DNA of 64,000 nucleotides from JAFGPL01 sp963781805 (GTDB lineage Bacteria; Bacteroidota; Bacteroidia; Bacteroidales; UBA10428): the NCBI GenBank assembly GCA_963781805.1, contig CAWAHF010000004.1, positions 3,162,001-3,226,000 of the forward strand, in the 5' to 3' direction. The position numbers and the translations under genes were made by a program. Below, in pieces: positions 18,826-27,741 of the stretch (position 1 is the first letter of the stretch; each line of letters opens with the position of its first letter). The notes beneath the pieces were generated by a model that saw nothing but the letters and a program-made list of their open reading frames with translations, was not told where the DNA came from and searched no databases.

Positions 18826-18978
18826 TAGTGTCATGTCAAGTGTTAAAAAGTGGTCCTGTCATTCCGAACTTGATTCGGAACCCTAAAAGGCTCAGCGAAG
18901 CTAATCTCTTTAATCTTCCAGAGACCCTGAATCAAGTTCAGGGTGACCATATGACATAATAAGATTGACATGACACTA
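18826..18978. repeat. 153-bp element with 14-bp perfect terminal inverted repeats
   Basis: tagtgtcatgtcaa (18826-18839) is mirrored exactly by ttgacatgacacta (18965-18978). The interior holds another palindromic pair, gtcattccgaacttgattcgg against accctgaatcaagttcaggg. It is non-coding and starts 11 bp after the end of the preceding gene. No exact target duplication is visible. It is similar in build to the elements at 830, 34188 and 57715, but the terminal sequence differs. Confidence 0.6.
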
Positions 18979-19018
18979 GTTAATTTTTGCATGAAAATTC
19001 CTTAATTCCAGTAAACAA

Positions 19019-19121
19019 AGTCCTACTGAATTTATTTCAGCATCTCATAAACAGAAACTTAAAGATCCTGAAACACCTGCCCGCCGCATAAAGCTCTGGG
19101 AGGCGGGAGTTCAGGATGACT
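19019..19121. repeat. Palindromic dispersed repeat, copy A
   Basis: Outer arms agtcctactgaatt (19019-19032) and agttcaggatgact (19108-19121) pair imperfectly. Inside are cccgcc/ggcggg arms around 'gcataaagctctggga'. The segment from about 19031 to 19141 is closely similar, in the same orientation, to 26651-26766, including a shared trailing ggagttttcttgc. Both copies are non-coding. Confidence 0.65.
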
Positions 19122-19949
19122 CAAAAGCGGAGTTTTCTTGCAAATTCTACTTAGAATTATTTTCTGACATAATTAGCAAGCTTTGGCCACAAAGTAAGTC
19201 AGATTAAATCTGCTTTTGCTTTTCAAACTTTTTCAGATATTTGAAATCTGAATTGTTTTTAGATGATACTAAAAAGAAAATTTATCACTAAAATATCACC
19301 GATAAAATCTCAATATTAACTACTTTTCTTTTAAAATAAAATCTTCATATTCAACTTAATATTGGTTGGAATTTAAAAATATTTTTGTTATATTTGATAT
19401 AATCGTATTAAAAGCACCTAAAGAGTTATCTACTTGTACAACGTAAAAAGTATAACAATAAAAATATTAATTAACACAACAATTTGCACATGATAAAAAA
19501 TAAGAAAGCGGTAGTGAACAGAGAATACCTGAGGGCGGATTTGTGTTTACTATTGTTAACCAGGAGTCTTCGAAACATCCTAATTTTACCACCAACCTGA
19601 CCGCCTAATTGCTTTGGCAGGCGGGGACACCAAAACACAAAGGTATCACTAAGTTTATAATACTTTTCTCAATGTATATTTTAGTGAATCTTTGAGACTT
19701 GGAGTTTTTGTGGCAAATAATACCAAAATATTAAATTATTAATTTCTCTCAAATATTTAAAGTTTCGAACACCTAAGATTTTAATCCTGAATACCAGGTG
19801 GTGACAGCGCCTGTGTGACATAAAAAGAATAGAGAAAAAGGTTTCATTTAAATCCGGCTGTCAGTTTCAATGAAACAATGAACTAAAATAGGGGAACCTG
19901 TATTTCATTTCTAATTTTAATATTTACGAATCAAATATTACATTTCTCC
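19122..19949. other. Long non-coding stretch upstream of the CheB-CheR fusion
   Basis: About 830 bp with no convincing gene. It contains a possible promoter (TTG at 19366-19368, 20-base spacer, TATATTTG at 19389-19396). A 36-codon open frame from the ATG at 19490 has no recognisable features. A copy of a repeat (19591-19652) is also found at 57802-57856. The long AT-rich leader would fit an extended regulatory region for the 19950 gene, but no known riboswitch fold was recognised. Confidence 0.4.
19591..19652. repeat. Dispersed repeat shared with 57802-57856
   Basis: The core attgctttggcag with flanking cctg.ccgcc and ggggacac...cactaag is present here and, in the same orientation, inside the element at 57715-57930. 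Nearby bases here (19676-19717, ttttagtgaatctttgag...) are related to 57754-57790 of that element. This suggests a rearranged relic of it. Confidence 0.5.
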
Positions 19950-22565
19950 ATGAGTACCCGAAAGTCAACGTCAACCAAACCAGTTAAAAAGAAAATGTCG
20001 GTTAAAAACATTTCAACCCAGTTTCCTATCGTGGGTATCGGCGCCTCAGCAGGCGGACTTGAAGCATTGGAACACTTTTTCGTAAACATGCCCAAAGATA
20101 ATGGGATGGCGTTTGTCGTGATCCAACACCTCGACCCGACCCATACTGGCATTATGCCCGAACTCTTGCAACGATGCACCCCCATGAAGGTTATACAGGC
20201 AAGCGACCGGCTTAAAGTGAACCCCAACTGTGTATATGTGATACCCCCCAATAAAAGTTTATCATTATTGAAAGGCTCTTTGTTTTTATTCGAACCTGTT
20301 GAAACACGCGGACTACGCTTGCCTGTTGATATTTTCTTCCGTTCATTGGCCGATGACAGACAGGAAAAAAGTATTGGCATTATTCTTTCGGGTATGGGCT
20401 CCGATGGTAGTCTGGGACTTACAGCCATCAAAGAAAAAAACGGGATTGTATTGGTGCAGGACCCTGTCACCGCCAAATTCGATGGCATGCCACGAAGCGC
20501 CATCGAAGCCGTGATTGCCGATATTGTGGCGCCTGCAGAAGAGTTACCTGCCAAACTGATCGATTATCTGAAATTTATTCCGGCAGTAAATACAGATTCT
20601 GAATTAGAGAACAAAAACAAAAGCAATCTCGATAAAATTATCATCCTGCTGCGTGAACAATCTGGTCACGACTTTTCTTTGTATAAAAAAACCACCTTGT
20701 TTCGCCGCATCGAAAGACGCAAAGGCGTTCATCAAATTGATAAAATACACACCTATGTCCGCTTTTTGCAGGAAAATCCTAAAGAAGTTGAAATACTGTT
20801 CAAAGAGTTGCTGATTGGCGTTACAAGCTTTTTTCGTGATATTACCATGTGGAAAGAACTTAAAGAAAATATACTTCCTGCCCTGATGAACGAATTACCG
20901 GACGGACATGTGATGAGAGCATGGGTACCGGGTTGTTCAACCGGTGAAGAGGCTTATTCACTTGCTATAGTTTTTAAAGAAGCGCTGGAAAAATTTAAAA
21001 AACACAAAAACCTGAATTTGCAAATATTTGCCACCGATCTTGATCATGATGCCATTGAGAAGGCCCGTAAAGGCGTTTTCTCCTCAAACATTACTACAGA
21101 TGTATCACCCGAGCGTATCAACAGATTTTTTGATAAAGAAGGTGAAAGCTACCGTGTAAATAACACCATACGCGAATTGGTGGTGTTTGCTCCTCAGAAT
21201 CTGATTAGAGACCCGCCCTTTACCAGACTTGACATTCTTTCGTGCCGAAATATGCTGATTTATATGGAGACTGAATTACAGAAAAAAGTATTGTCGTTGT
21301 TTTTATACAGCCTTAATCCGGGTGGAATATTAATTCTTGGTAATGCCGAAACTCTTGGAAGCCAAACTGAAGGATTTAAAGAACTTAATACTAAACAAAA
21401 AATTTTCAAACGCACTTCGACGGTTCCTTCACCTGAACTAATAGATTTTCCCAGCTCCTTTTACCGAAGCAGAGTTGTACCTGTTGAAAAGAAAATACCC
21501 CCGAAGGTTGTTGAGAACATCCAGACGCTTGCCGACCAGATTTTGCTTCAGCGCTTTGCCCCTGCCAGTGTGCTGGTAAACGATAAGGGCGACATTATTT
21601 ATATCACAGGCCGAACAGGGAAATACTTAGAACCGGTTGCCGGTAAGGCAAACTGGAATATACATGCGATGGCGCGCGAAGGGTTGCGCCAGGCGCTGCC
21701 GGGCGCGTTCCGCAAAGCGATGCAAAACTTTAAACCGATTGTATTGCGCAATGTTAAAGTAGGAACTAACGGGGGTAATCAGTTTGTGGATCTTACTGTT
21801 CAACGAATCGAAAGCCCCGATCAGATTAGAGGCATGGTAATGGTAGTTTTTACCGATGTACCGGCTATCGTGGAACATTATATTGAGAACCCGAAAACAG
21901 GGAAAAGAAGCCCAACCGGTCGGCTAAAGGAATTGGAGATCGAACTGCAACGAAGTCATGAAGAACTGCAAAGCACCCGCGAAGAGATGCAAACATCGCA
22001 GGAAGAGCTGAAATCAACAAATGAGGAACTGCAATCAACCAACGAAGAACTGCAATCAACCAACGAAGAGCTCACTACATCAAAGGAAGAGATGCAGAGC
22101 CTGAACGAAGAGCTGCAAACGGCCAATATAGAATTGCAGAGCAAGATAAGTGATTTTGTACGGACAAACAACGACATGAAAAACCTGCTCAACAGTACCG
22201 AGATTGCTACGCTATTCCTCGATAAGGATTTGAACATACGCAGATTCACCGACCAGGCAACCAATATATTTAAGCTTCGTAATGCCGATATAGGCAGGCC
22301 TTTTACAGACCTGGTAACTGATTTGCAGTATCCGGATATTGATAACCATGCCCGGCAGGTAATTAAAACGCTGACATCTATCGAGACAGCAATTACTACA
22401 AACGACAAAAGATGGTTTAATGTAAGAATTATGCCTTACCGTACAACCGATGACCGCATTGACGGACTGGTAATTACATTTACCGACATAACCATAGGCA
22501 AAAGATTGGAAATAGAACTGAAAAAAGCAAATGAGGAACTTCGGCGAAATAAGAAAAGCCCTTAA
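19950..22565 (+). CDS. CheB-CheR fusion with coiled coil and PAS domain
   Basis: 871 residues. A CheB methylesterase domain covers about 25-215 (GIGASAGGLEA, VVIQHLDPTH and LSGMGSDGSLG carry the Ser-His-Asp triad) without a receiver. A CheR domain covers about 228-490 (WVPGCSTGEEAYS near 324-336, SCRNMLIYM near 431). A linker and partial PAS-like region follow, then a heptad coiled coil near 655-730 made of EELQSTN-type repeats, and a PAS domain at 735-850 ending in a TDITIGKR motif. Relatives usually continue into a histidine kinase; here the frame stops after the PAS. It is followed 50 bp later by two kinases. With no receiver, its methylesterase is presumably controlled through the PAS or partner kinases. 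Whether it acts on the receptor at 4553 is unknown. Confidence 0.93.
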   Translation: MSTRKSTSTKPVKKKMSVKNISTQFPIVGIGASAGGLEALEHFFVNMPKDNGMAFVVIQHLDPTHTGIMPELLQRCTPMKVIQASDRLKVNPNCVYVIPPNKSLSLLKGSLFLFEPVETRGLRLPVDIFFRSLADDRQEKSIGIILSGMGSDGSLGLTAIKEKNGIVLVQDPVTAKFDGMPRSAIEAVIADIVAPAEELPAKLIDYLKFIPAVNTDSELENKNKSNLDKIIILLREQSGHDFSLYKKTTLFRRIERRKGVHQIDKIHTYVRFLQENPKEVEILFKELLIGVTSFFRDITMWKELKENILPALMNELPDGHVMRAWVPGCSTGEEAYSLAIVFKEALEKFKKHKNLNLQIFATDLDHDAIEKARKGVFSSNITTDVSPERINRFFDKEGESYRVNNTIRELVVFAPQNLIRDPPFTRLDILSCRNMLIYMETELQKKVLSLFLYSLNPGGILILGNAETLGSQTEGFKELNTKQKIFKRTSTVPSPELIDFPSSFYRSRVVPVEKKIPPKVVENIQTLADQILLQRFAPASVLVNDKGDIIYITGRTGKYLEPVAGKANWNIHAMAREGLRQALPGAFRKAMQNFKPIVLRNVKVGTNGGNQFVDLTVQRIESPDQIRGMVMVVFTDVPAIVEHYIENPKTGKRSPTGRLKELEIELQRSHEELQSTREEMQTSQEELKSTNEELQSTNEELQSTNEELTTSKEEMQSLNEELQTANIELQSKISDFVRTNNDMKNLLNSTEIATLFLDKDLNIRRFTDQATNIFKLRNADIGRPFTDLVTDLQYPDIDNHARQVIKTLTSIETAITTNDKRWFNVRIMPYRTTDDRIDGLVITFTDITIGKRLEIELKKANEELRRNKKSP

Positions 22566-22615
22566 GAACAATTACTCAAAACAAAAAAACACACAATTCA
22601 AAATTATATGCAATC

Positions 22616-24328
22616 ATGAAAAACACCAGTAACAAATCAAAAGCTGCAATTCTGCGCAAAAAAGCAGAAAAGTTGCTGGAAAAGAAATCATTAAAAACAG
22701 TTACCCAGCTTACCGAAACCGAAACGCTGAAGCTCATTCACGAGCTTGAGGTGCATCAGATAGAGCTGGAACTGCAGAATGAGGAACTCATGCTGGCAAA
22801 AAAACTTGTGGAAGAAGCTGCTACCGAAAAATATGCTGAATTATACGATTTTGCTCCATCGGGCTATTTTACACTTTCCACAGAAGGTGAAATTATTGAT
22901 CTAAACCTTTGCGGTTCACAAATGCTTGGCAAAGAACGATTGCACTTAAAAAACAGCAGGTTTGGCTTTTTTGTTTCCGATGATACCAGGCAAATCTACA
23001 ATCAATTTCTCAGGAAATTATTTGACAGCAAAACCAAAGAATCTTGTGATGTGGCCTTAAAAGCCAATGACTCCCTGACCATGTATGTTCATCTTACCGG
23101 TATCGCTACCGAAAATGGAGAACATTGCCTTGTTACTGCAATTGATATAACCAAGCGTAAGCAGGCAGAAACTGAGCTAATTAAAGCCAAAGACAGAGCC
23201 GAAGAAAGCGATAGACTAAAAACTGCATTCTTACAAAATATGTCACATGAAATCCGTACCCCGATGAATGCAATTATCGGATTTTCCAAAATGCTTGAAA
23301 AGTCTGATTTGTCAGAGGAAATCAAAAAAAGTTATACAAACATAATCATTGAAGGTGCAAATCACTTGCTTTTTATAATTTCAGACATACTTACCATTTC
23401 GGCGCTAGAAACAAAACAAGAAAAAGTTAATATTAAAAAAGTATGTATAAACAAAATAATTGTTGAATTACTGGAAATATTTAAACCCCAGGCATCAAAT
23501 CAGAATGTGCATATATATGCCAATCCCCAATTAACAGATAAGCTATCAGAAATTTATACCGATAAAACCAAAGTAACACATATATTGACCAATTTATTAA
23601 ACAACGCTTTAAAATTCACTCAACAGGGATATATTGAATTTGGATACAACTTAAAAGATAGCGACCTTGAATTTTATGTAAAAGACACCGGAATTGGAAT
23701 TAAAAAGGAAATGCATGATATTATTTTTGAACATTTCAGACAAGCCAACGAAAAAACAACTAAAAAATATGGAGGAAACGGATTAGGATTATCAATTTCA
23801 AAAGCATTTACAGAATTATTAGGTGGTAAGATACATGTGGAATCAAAACATGGTAGAGGTTCAACGTTTTATTTTACCATTCCATACAAACCAGCTTATG
23901 AAAATGATGACCTAATTTCAAAAACCAAACCCGTTGAGAAAACAACTACCATATTAATAGCTGAAGACGAAGTGTACAATTATCTGTACCTGGAAGAACT
24001 GTTAACAAAATTGAATTTAAGACTTATCCACACTACAGACGGAAAAGAAACAGTAGAAATATGCAAATCAAATCCGGATATTCATTTAATTCTGATGGAT
24101 ATTAAAATGCCTGTTTTAGATGGGTATACAGCAGCAAAGCAAATTAAAAAATTACGGCCCCAATTGCCAATTATTGCTCAATCGGCCTACGCATTTAAAC
24201 ATAAAATTGAAAAAAAAAGCCAACCAGCATTTGATGATTATATTGCAAAGCCAATAGACAAAGATGAACTGAAACATAAATTAATGAAATATATTGGCAA
24301 ACAGATGAATGACGCTATTGTTATGTAA
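22616..24328 (+). CDS. PAS-containing hybrid histidine kinase
   Basis: 570 residues, soluble. An N-terminal helical segment (HELEVHQIELELQNEEL, about 40-57) leads to a PAS domain at about 75-180 (YDFAPSGYFTLS). HisKA has H211 (MSHEIRTPMNAIIG). The ATPase covers about 310-430 with an unusual G2 box GGNGLGLS in place of GGTGLGL. The C-terminal receiver has D495 (LILMDIKMPVLDG). It lies 50 bp after the CheB-CheR fusion and 20 bp before a sister gene, so the three probably form one operon. The N-terminal segment is typical of kinases found next to CheB-CheR fusions, which fits a split version of a CheB-CheR-PAS-kinase protein. Confidence 0.92.
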   Translation: MKNTSNKSKAAILRKKAEKLLEKKSLKTVTQLTETETLKLIHELEVHQIELELQNEELMLAKKLVEEAATEKYAELYDFAPSGYFTLSTEGEIIDLNLCGSQMLGKERLHLKNSRFGFFVSDDTRQIYNQFLRKLFDSKTKESCDVALKANDSLTMYVHLTGIATENGEHCLVTAIDITKRKQAETELIKAKDRAEESDRLKTAFLQNMSHEIRTPMNAIIGFSKMLEKSDLSEEIKKSYTNIIIEGANHLLFIISDILTISALETKQEKVNIKKVCINKIIVELLEIFKPQASNQNVHIYANPQLTDKLSEIYTDKTKVTHILTNLLNNALKFTQQGYIEFGYNLKDSDLEFYVKDTGIGIKKEMHDIIFEHFRQANEKTTKKYGGNGLGLSISKAFTELLGGKIHVESKHGRGSTFYFTIPYKPAYENDDLISKTKPVEKTTTILIAEDEVYNYLYLEELLTKLNLRLIHTTDGKETVEICKSNPDIHLILMDIKMPVLDGYTAAKQIKKLRPQLPIIAQSAYAFKHKIEKKSQPAFDDYIAKPIDKDELKHKLMKYIGKQMNDAIVM

Positions 24329-24348
24329 TGAATTTCTAAAAAAAAATA

Positions 24349-26055
24349 ATGAAAAAGGTTAACACTACACAAGCCACACACTTACGAGAAAAAGCAGAAG
24401 AATTACTGAAAAAAAAGAAGTCAAATGCAGGTTCTCAACTATCTGAAACAGAAACGATAAGGCTCATTCATGAACTTGAGGTGCATCAGATTGAGCTGGA
24501 AATGCAGAATGATGAACTTATGCTTGCAAGAGCCAGCGCACAGGAAGCAGCCGAAAAATATGCCGAGTTATACGATTTTGCGCCATCCGGTTATTTTACG
24601 CTTAGCATGGAAGGTAAAATCATTGAGTTAAATCTTAGCGGGGCAACTATGCTTGGTAAAGAACGCTCACGCTTAAAAAGCAGTTTATTTGGCTTTTTTG
24701 TTTCCAACGATACAAAACCAATCTTCAATCTTTTTCTCGAAAATGTATTTAACAGAAATACCAAAGAATCATGCGAAGTAACCTTGTTAATAGAGGACTG
24801 CAAACCAATATATGTACACCTTAGCGGTATTGTTACCGAAAATGGAAATCTATGCCTTCTTACTATGATTGATATCACCGCGCGTAAGCTGGCAGAAAAT
24901 GAGCTTATAATAGCCAAAGAAAAAGCCGAAGAAAGCAACCACTTTAAAACCAACTTTCTTCAAAACATGAGTCATGAAATTCGTACACCCATGAATGCAA
25001 TAATGGGTTTCTCCGGTTTAATAACTGAACAGTTTGGTAACAAAACAAAACTTGTACAGTTTACCAAAATTATTCAGCAACGAAGCCGTGATCTGCTTAA
25101 AATTATTAACGATATTCTCGATATTGCCAAAATAGAATCCGGTCAGTTGCCTGTCAGTATTGAGGATTGTAACTTAAATGATTTGTTTGCAGAACTCACC
25201 TCTTTCTTTAAGGAACATCAAAAACGTATTGACAAACAACAAATTCAATTCAGCTTACAGGCATCTAACGACACATCAAAGATTGTAATAGAAACCGATC
25301 CGGGTAAACTGAAACAAATATTTATTAACCTTATCACGAATGCGTTTAAATTTACAGATAAGGGCAAGATTGAAGGCGGCTGTAGATTCGGCGCAAATAA
25401 CAAACTTATATTTTATGTGATGGATACTGGCCAGGGTATACCCTCTGATCAGCAAGATGTCGTTTTTGAGCGCTTCACCCAGATAAAACAATTAATAAAT
25501 CAACCTACAGGAGGCACCGGACTGGGTTTACCAATTGTTAAAGGATTGATAAATTTGTTAGGAGGTGAAATATGGCTCGAATCTGAACCAGGTAAAGGCA
25601 GTACATTTTCTTTTGCAATCCCCTATAAAATTACTCATTCATTACATCATGAGCCTGTATTAATTGAAAAATCTGCAAAATATAACTTTTCCAATAAAAC
25701 CGTTCTCATTGTGGAAGACGATCTGTATAACGCCGATTATCTTAGAGAAATACTTACTGATACAGGTTTGAAGATTATACATACCAAATATGGCAAAGAT
25801 GCCGTTCAAATATCATTGGCCCAACCAATTGATTTAGCATTGATGGACATTCGCCTGCCCGATATTGATGGTTACGAAGCTACACGCCAGATAAGAAAGC
25901 ACAAATCGCATTTGAAAATTATTGCCCAAACTGCCTACGCCTTATATGGCGAGAAAAAAAAGGCCATTGACGCAGGCTGCAACGATTATATCAGCAAACC
26001 TATAAAACGAGAATTGTTATTATCCAAAGTAAATGAACTTTTATTGGAAAAATAA
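24349..26055 (+). CDS. PAS-containing hybrid histidine kinase (tandem paralogue)
   Basis: 568 residues with the same layout as the preceding gene, clearly a tandem duplicate: helical segment HELEVHQIELEMQNDEL, PAS at about 74-178 (YDFAPSGYFTLS), HisKA H209, ATPase about 305-425 (DTGQGIP, GGTGLGLPIVKG), receiver with D500 (LALMDIRLPDIDG). The N-terminal halves are more alike than the kinase halves. Its ATP lid FTQIKQLINQPTGG differs from the FRQANEKTTKKYGG of the neighbour, so the two have diverged, perhaps by recombination with another kinase. Its phosphate source or target is not indicated. Confidence 0.92.
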   Translation: MKKVNTTQATHLREKAEELLKKKKSNAGSQLSETETIRLIHELEVHQIELEMQNDELMLARASAQEAAEKYAELYDFAPSGYFTLSMEGKIIELNLSGATMLGKERSRLKSSLFGFFVSNDTKPIFNLFLENVFNRNTKESCEVTLLIEDCKPIYVHLSGIVTENGNLCLLTMIDITARKLAENELIIAKEKAEESNHFKTNFLQNMSHEIRTPMNAIMGFSGLITEQFGNKTKLVQFTKIIQQRSRDLLKIINDILDIAKIESGQLPVSIEDCNLNDLFAELTSFFKEHQKRIDKQQIQFSLQASNDTSKIVIETDPGKLKQIFINLITNAFKFTDKGKIEGGCRFGANNKLIFYVMDTGQGIPSDQQDVVFERFTQIKQLINQPTGGTGLGLPIVKGLINLLGGEIWLESEPGKGSTFSFAIPYKITHSLHHEPVLIEKSAKYNFSNKTVLIVEDDLYNADYLREILTDTGLKIIHTKYGKDAVQISLAQPIDLALMDIRLPDIDGYEATRQIRKHKSHLKIIAQTAYALYGEKKKAIDAGCNDYISKPIKRELLLSKVNELLLEK

Positions 26056-26056
26056 C

Positions 26057-26176
26057 GAATATGGAGTGGCCCAGATGTCCAAAGCAACTCCGGAACAGCA
26101 GGCCGAAGAAATGAAACCCTGGTTTGACCGGAAAGAATCTGCCAGGTCGCCCGGTTACTGGACCATTGCTAGCTGA
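26057..26176 (+). pseudogene. Fragment of a YciI-like protein gene
   Basis: Directly after the kinase stop codon, the frame reads EYGVAQMSKATPEQQAEEM then KPWFDRKESA and ends at a TGA at 26174-26176. The ATPEQQAEEMKPW segment aligns with NASPEEQAKGMEAW of the intact YciI-like gene at 28171. Both the N-terminal strand and the downstream half of the domain are missing. It is probably the remnant of another copy of the YciI/DGPF family. The intact family members and their sigma factor lie 2 kb further on. Confidence 0.55.
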
Positions 26177-26265
26177 AACAAGTTGTGGATACTGCTTTTT
26201 TGTAGTTTTGTCTTTGAAACCCGGCTACCGGAATTTTCCCCATCAGGATTTGAAATCAAGGGTAT

Positions 26266-26470
26266 GAACCCCAGAGCAGCGCCTCCGCTGAGTAGCTATA
26301 GCGCTCGCGGAAGCTCTGGACTCGAAGACTCAGCAAGCTGCGGGGAACCGAGTTTACAGCCTGCCCCGTCTTATTCGGGGAGCTCGGCGAAGCCAATAGA
26401 ACGCAAAGATCCCGATTTGCACCGCAATCGGGATCCCTGCCTGTACTGCCGTTTCGGTAGGCAAGAGTTC
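26266..26470 (+). ncRNA. GC-rich multi-hairpin island, candidate structured RNA or decayed repeat
   Basis: This 200-bp stretch is markedly GC-rich against its surroundings and folds into successive stems: ccagagc (26271-26277) with gctctgg (26313-26319); ccgag (26348-26352) with ctcgg (26383-26387), enclosing ccccg/cgggg (26364-26368, 26376-26380); gatcccgatt (26408-26417) with aatcgggatc (26426-26435), 10 perfect pairs; and tgcct (26438-26442) with aggca (26459-26463). A 106-codon open frame across it has no protein character. No known RNA family was recognised. The strand is a guess. Confidence 0.3.
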
Positions 26471-26634
26471 GACTCAATAATTTTTATTCGTTTTCAACTC
26501 TAAAAATTATAGTCTCACTGATTTAATTGTATGAGAATTCAAAGGTGCCAATTAATGTGCGCCAGATACAGTTTTTTTCTTATAAATTTGCTTTTGGATT
26601 TATAAATAGTGTCTGCAAGAAAACTATACTTTTA

Positions 26635-26737
26635 AGTCATGCTGAACTTGTTTCAGCATCTCATAATCAGAAACTCATAGATCCTGAAACACCTGCCCCC
26701 CGCATAAAGCTCTGGGAGGCGGGAGTTCAGCATGACT
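26635..26737. repeat. Palindromic dispersed repeat, copy B
   Basis: agtcatgctgaac (26635-26647) is mirrored exactly by gttcagcatgact (26725-26737). Between them lie an inner stem (atgctgaa.../ttcagcat, 26638-26658) and the 'gcataaagctctggga' block shared with copy A at 19019-19121. It ends about 75 bp before the start of the next gene and probably contributes its upstream region. Confidence 0.65.
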
Positions 26738-26811
26738 ATGTTTTATGGATTTAAGGAGTTTTCTTGCTGACACTAAATATACCAGCGGATTGTAATTATA
26801 AAAAATTCCAA

Positions 26812-27741
26812 ATGAAAGATGACACCCTGATAAAATGGTTACTTGAAAGCGATGTCTCCCTTCAATACCAGGTATACCGGGATTTATTGAATATTGAGAA
26901 GGCCGATTTAAAAAAAAGAATATCAGCGGAAGGCTGGGGAGCGAGGTTACTGGCATGCCGTAACAGCAACGGACACTGGGGATATGGTTTTTATCAGCCG
27001 AAATGGATATCCAGTCATTATACAATACTGGAGCTAAGACATCTGGAAATATCCAATGATATAAAGGAGATAAAGGATACCATTCATAAGATTGTAACCG
27101 AAGAAAAAGGGGAGGATGGCGGTATCAATCCCTCTGGTACCTTAAAACAAAGCGATGTATGCGTCAACGGAATGTTTCTGAACTATGCATCCTACTTCGC
27201 AACCAGCGAAGACAAATTAAAATCGGTCGTTGATTATATTTTGTTGCAGCAACTGCCCGATGGCGGATTTAACTGTCATTTCAACCGGTCAGGAGCCAGA
27301 CATAGTTCGCTGCACTCTACCCTATCGGTTATCGAAGGAATTCGGGCATATGCAACCAATGGTTACCAATACCGGCTGAAAGAACTTCTGCATATGGAGA
27401 AGGAATCGCGGGAGTTTATCCTGCAACATAAGCTGTATCAATCTCACCGAACCGGAGACATCATCGATAAGAAAATGTTAATGTTGTCTTACCCTTCACG
27501 CTGGAGATACGATATACTAAAGGCATTGGACTATTTTCGGTCTGCAGGGGTGAAATCTGATCCAAGGATGAACGATGCACTGGAAATAATCTTAACCAAA
27601 CGACGCAGTGACAACACCTGGCCCTTACAGTGCAAACATCCCGGCCGTACTCATTTTGATATGGAGACCACCGGACACGCCAGCAGATGGAATACCATCA
27701 GGGCGATGCGGGTTCTGAAGCATTTTAAAATGATAGACTGA
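26812..27741 (+). CDS. Prenyltransferase/squalene-cyclase-like alpha/alpha-toroid protein
   Basis: 309 residues from the ATG at 26812; an upstream in-frame TTG at 26764 would add 16 residues but lies in the tail of a repeat. The protein is all-helical with short glycine/tryptophan turns (NGHWGYGFYQPKW, LPDGGFNCHFNRSGARHSS, SDNTWPLQCKHPGRTHFD), the pattern of the prenyltransferase and squalene oxidase repeat superfamily. The family opens DTLIKWLLESDVSLQYQVYRD, seen in many bacterial homologues of unknown function. The acidic motif expected for a triterpene cyclase is not evident, so I do not assign an enzymatic reaction. No related pathway gene is adjacent. Confidence 0.75.
   Translation: MKDDTLIKWLLESDVSLQYQVYRDLLNIEKADLKKRISAEGWGARLLACRNSNGHWGYGFYQPKWISSHYTILELRHLEISNDIKEIKDTIHKIVTEEKGEDGGINPSGTLKQSDVCVNGMFLNYASYFATSEDKLKSVVDYILLQQLPDGGFNCHFNRSGARHSSLHSTLSVIEGIRAYATNGYQYRLKELLHMEKESREFILQHKLYQSHRTGDIIDKKMLMLSYPSRWRYDILKALDYFRSAGVKSDPRMNDALEIILTKRRSDNTWPLQCKHPGRTHFDMETTGHASRWNTIRAMRVLKHFKMID

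Noticed and set aside
19366..19396. Promoter for the CheB-CheR fusion
   Set aside because: TATATTTG is present, but the spacer to TTG is 20 bases and the site is more than 550 bp from the gene. It is mentioned only as a possibility.
22010..22080. 21-bp tandem repeats that look CRISPR-like
   Set aside because: They encode EELQSTN heptads of a coiled coil in frame, with no spacers. No CRISPR array exists in the window.
26183..26754. Open frames of 75-106 codons on the plus strand before the toroid protein
   Set aside because: They cover the GC-rich hairpin island and repeat copy B. The amino-acid make-up is not protein-like and there is no start context.
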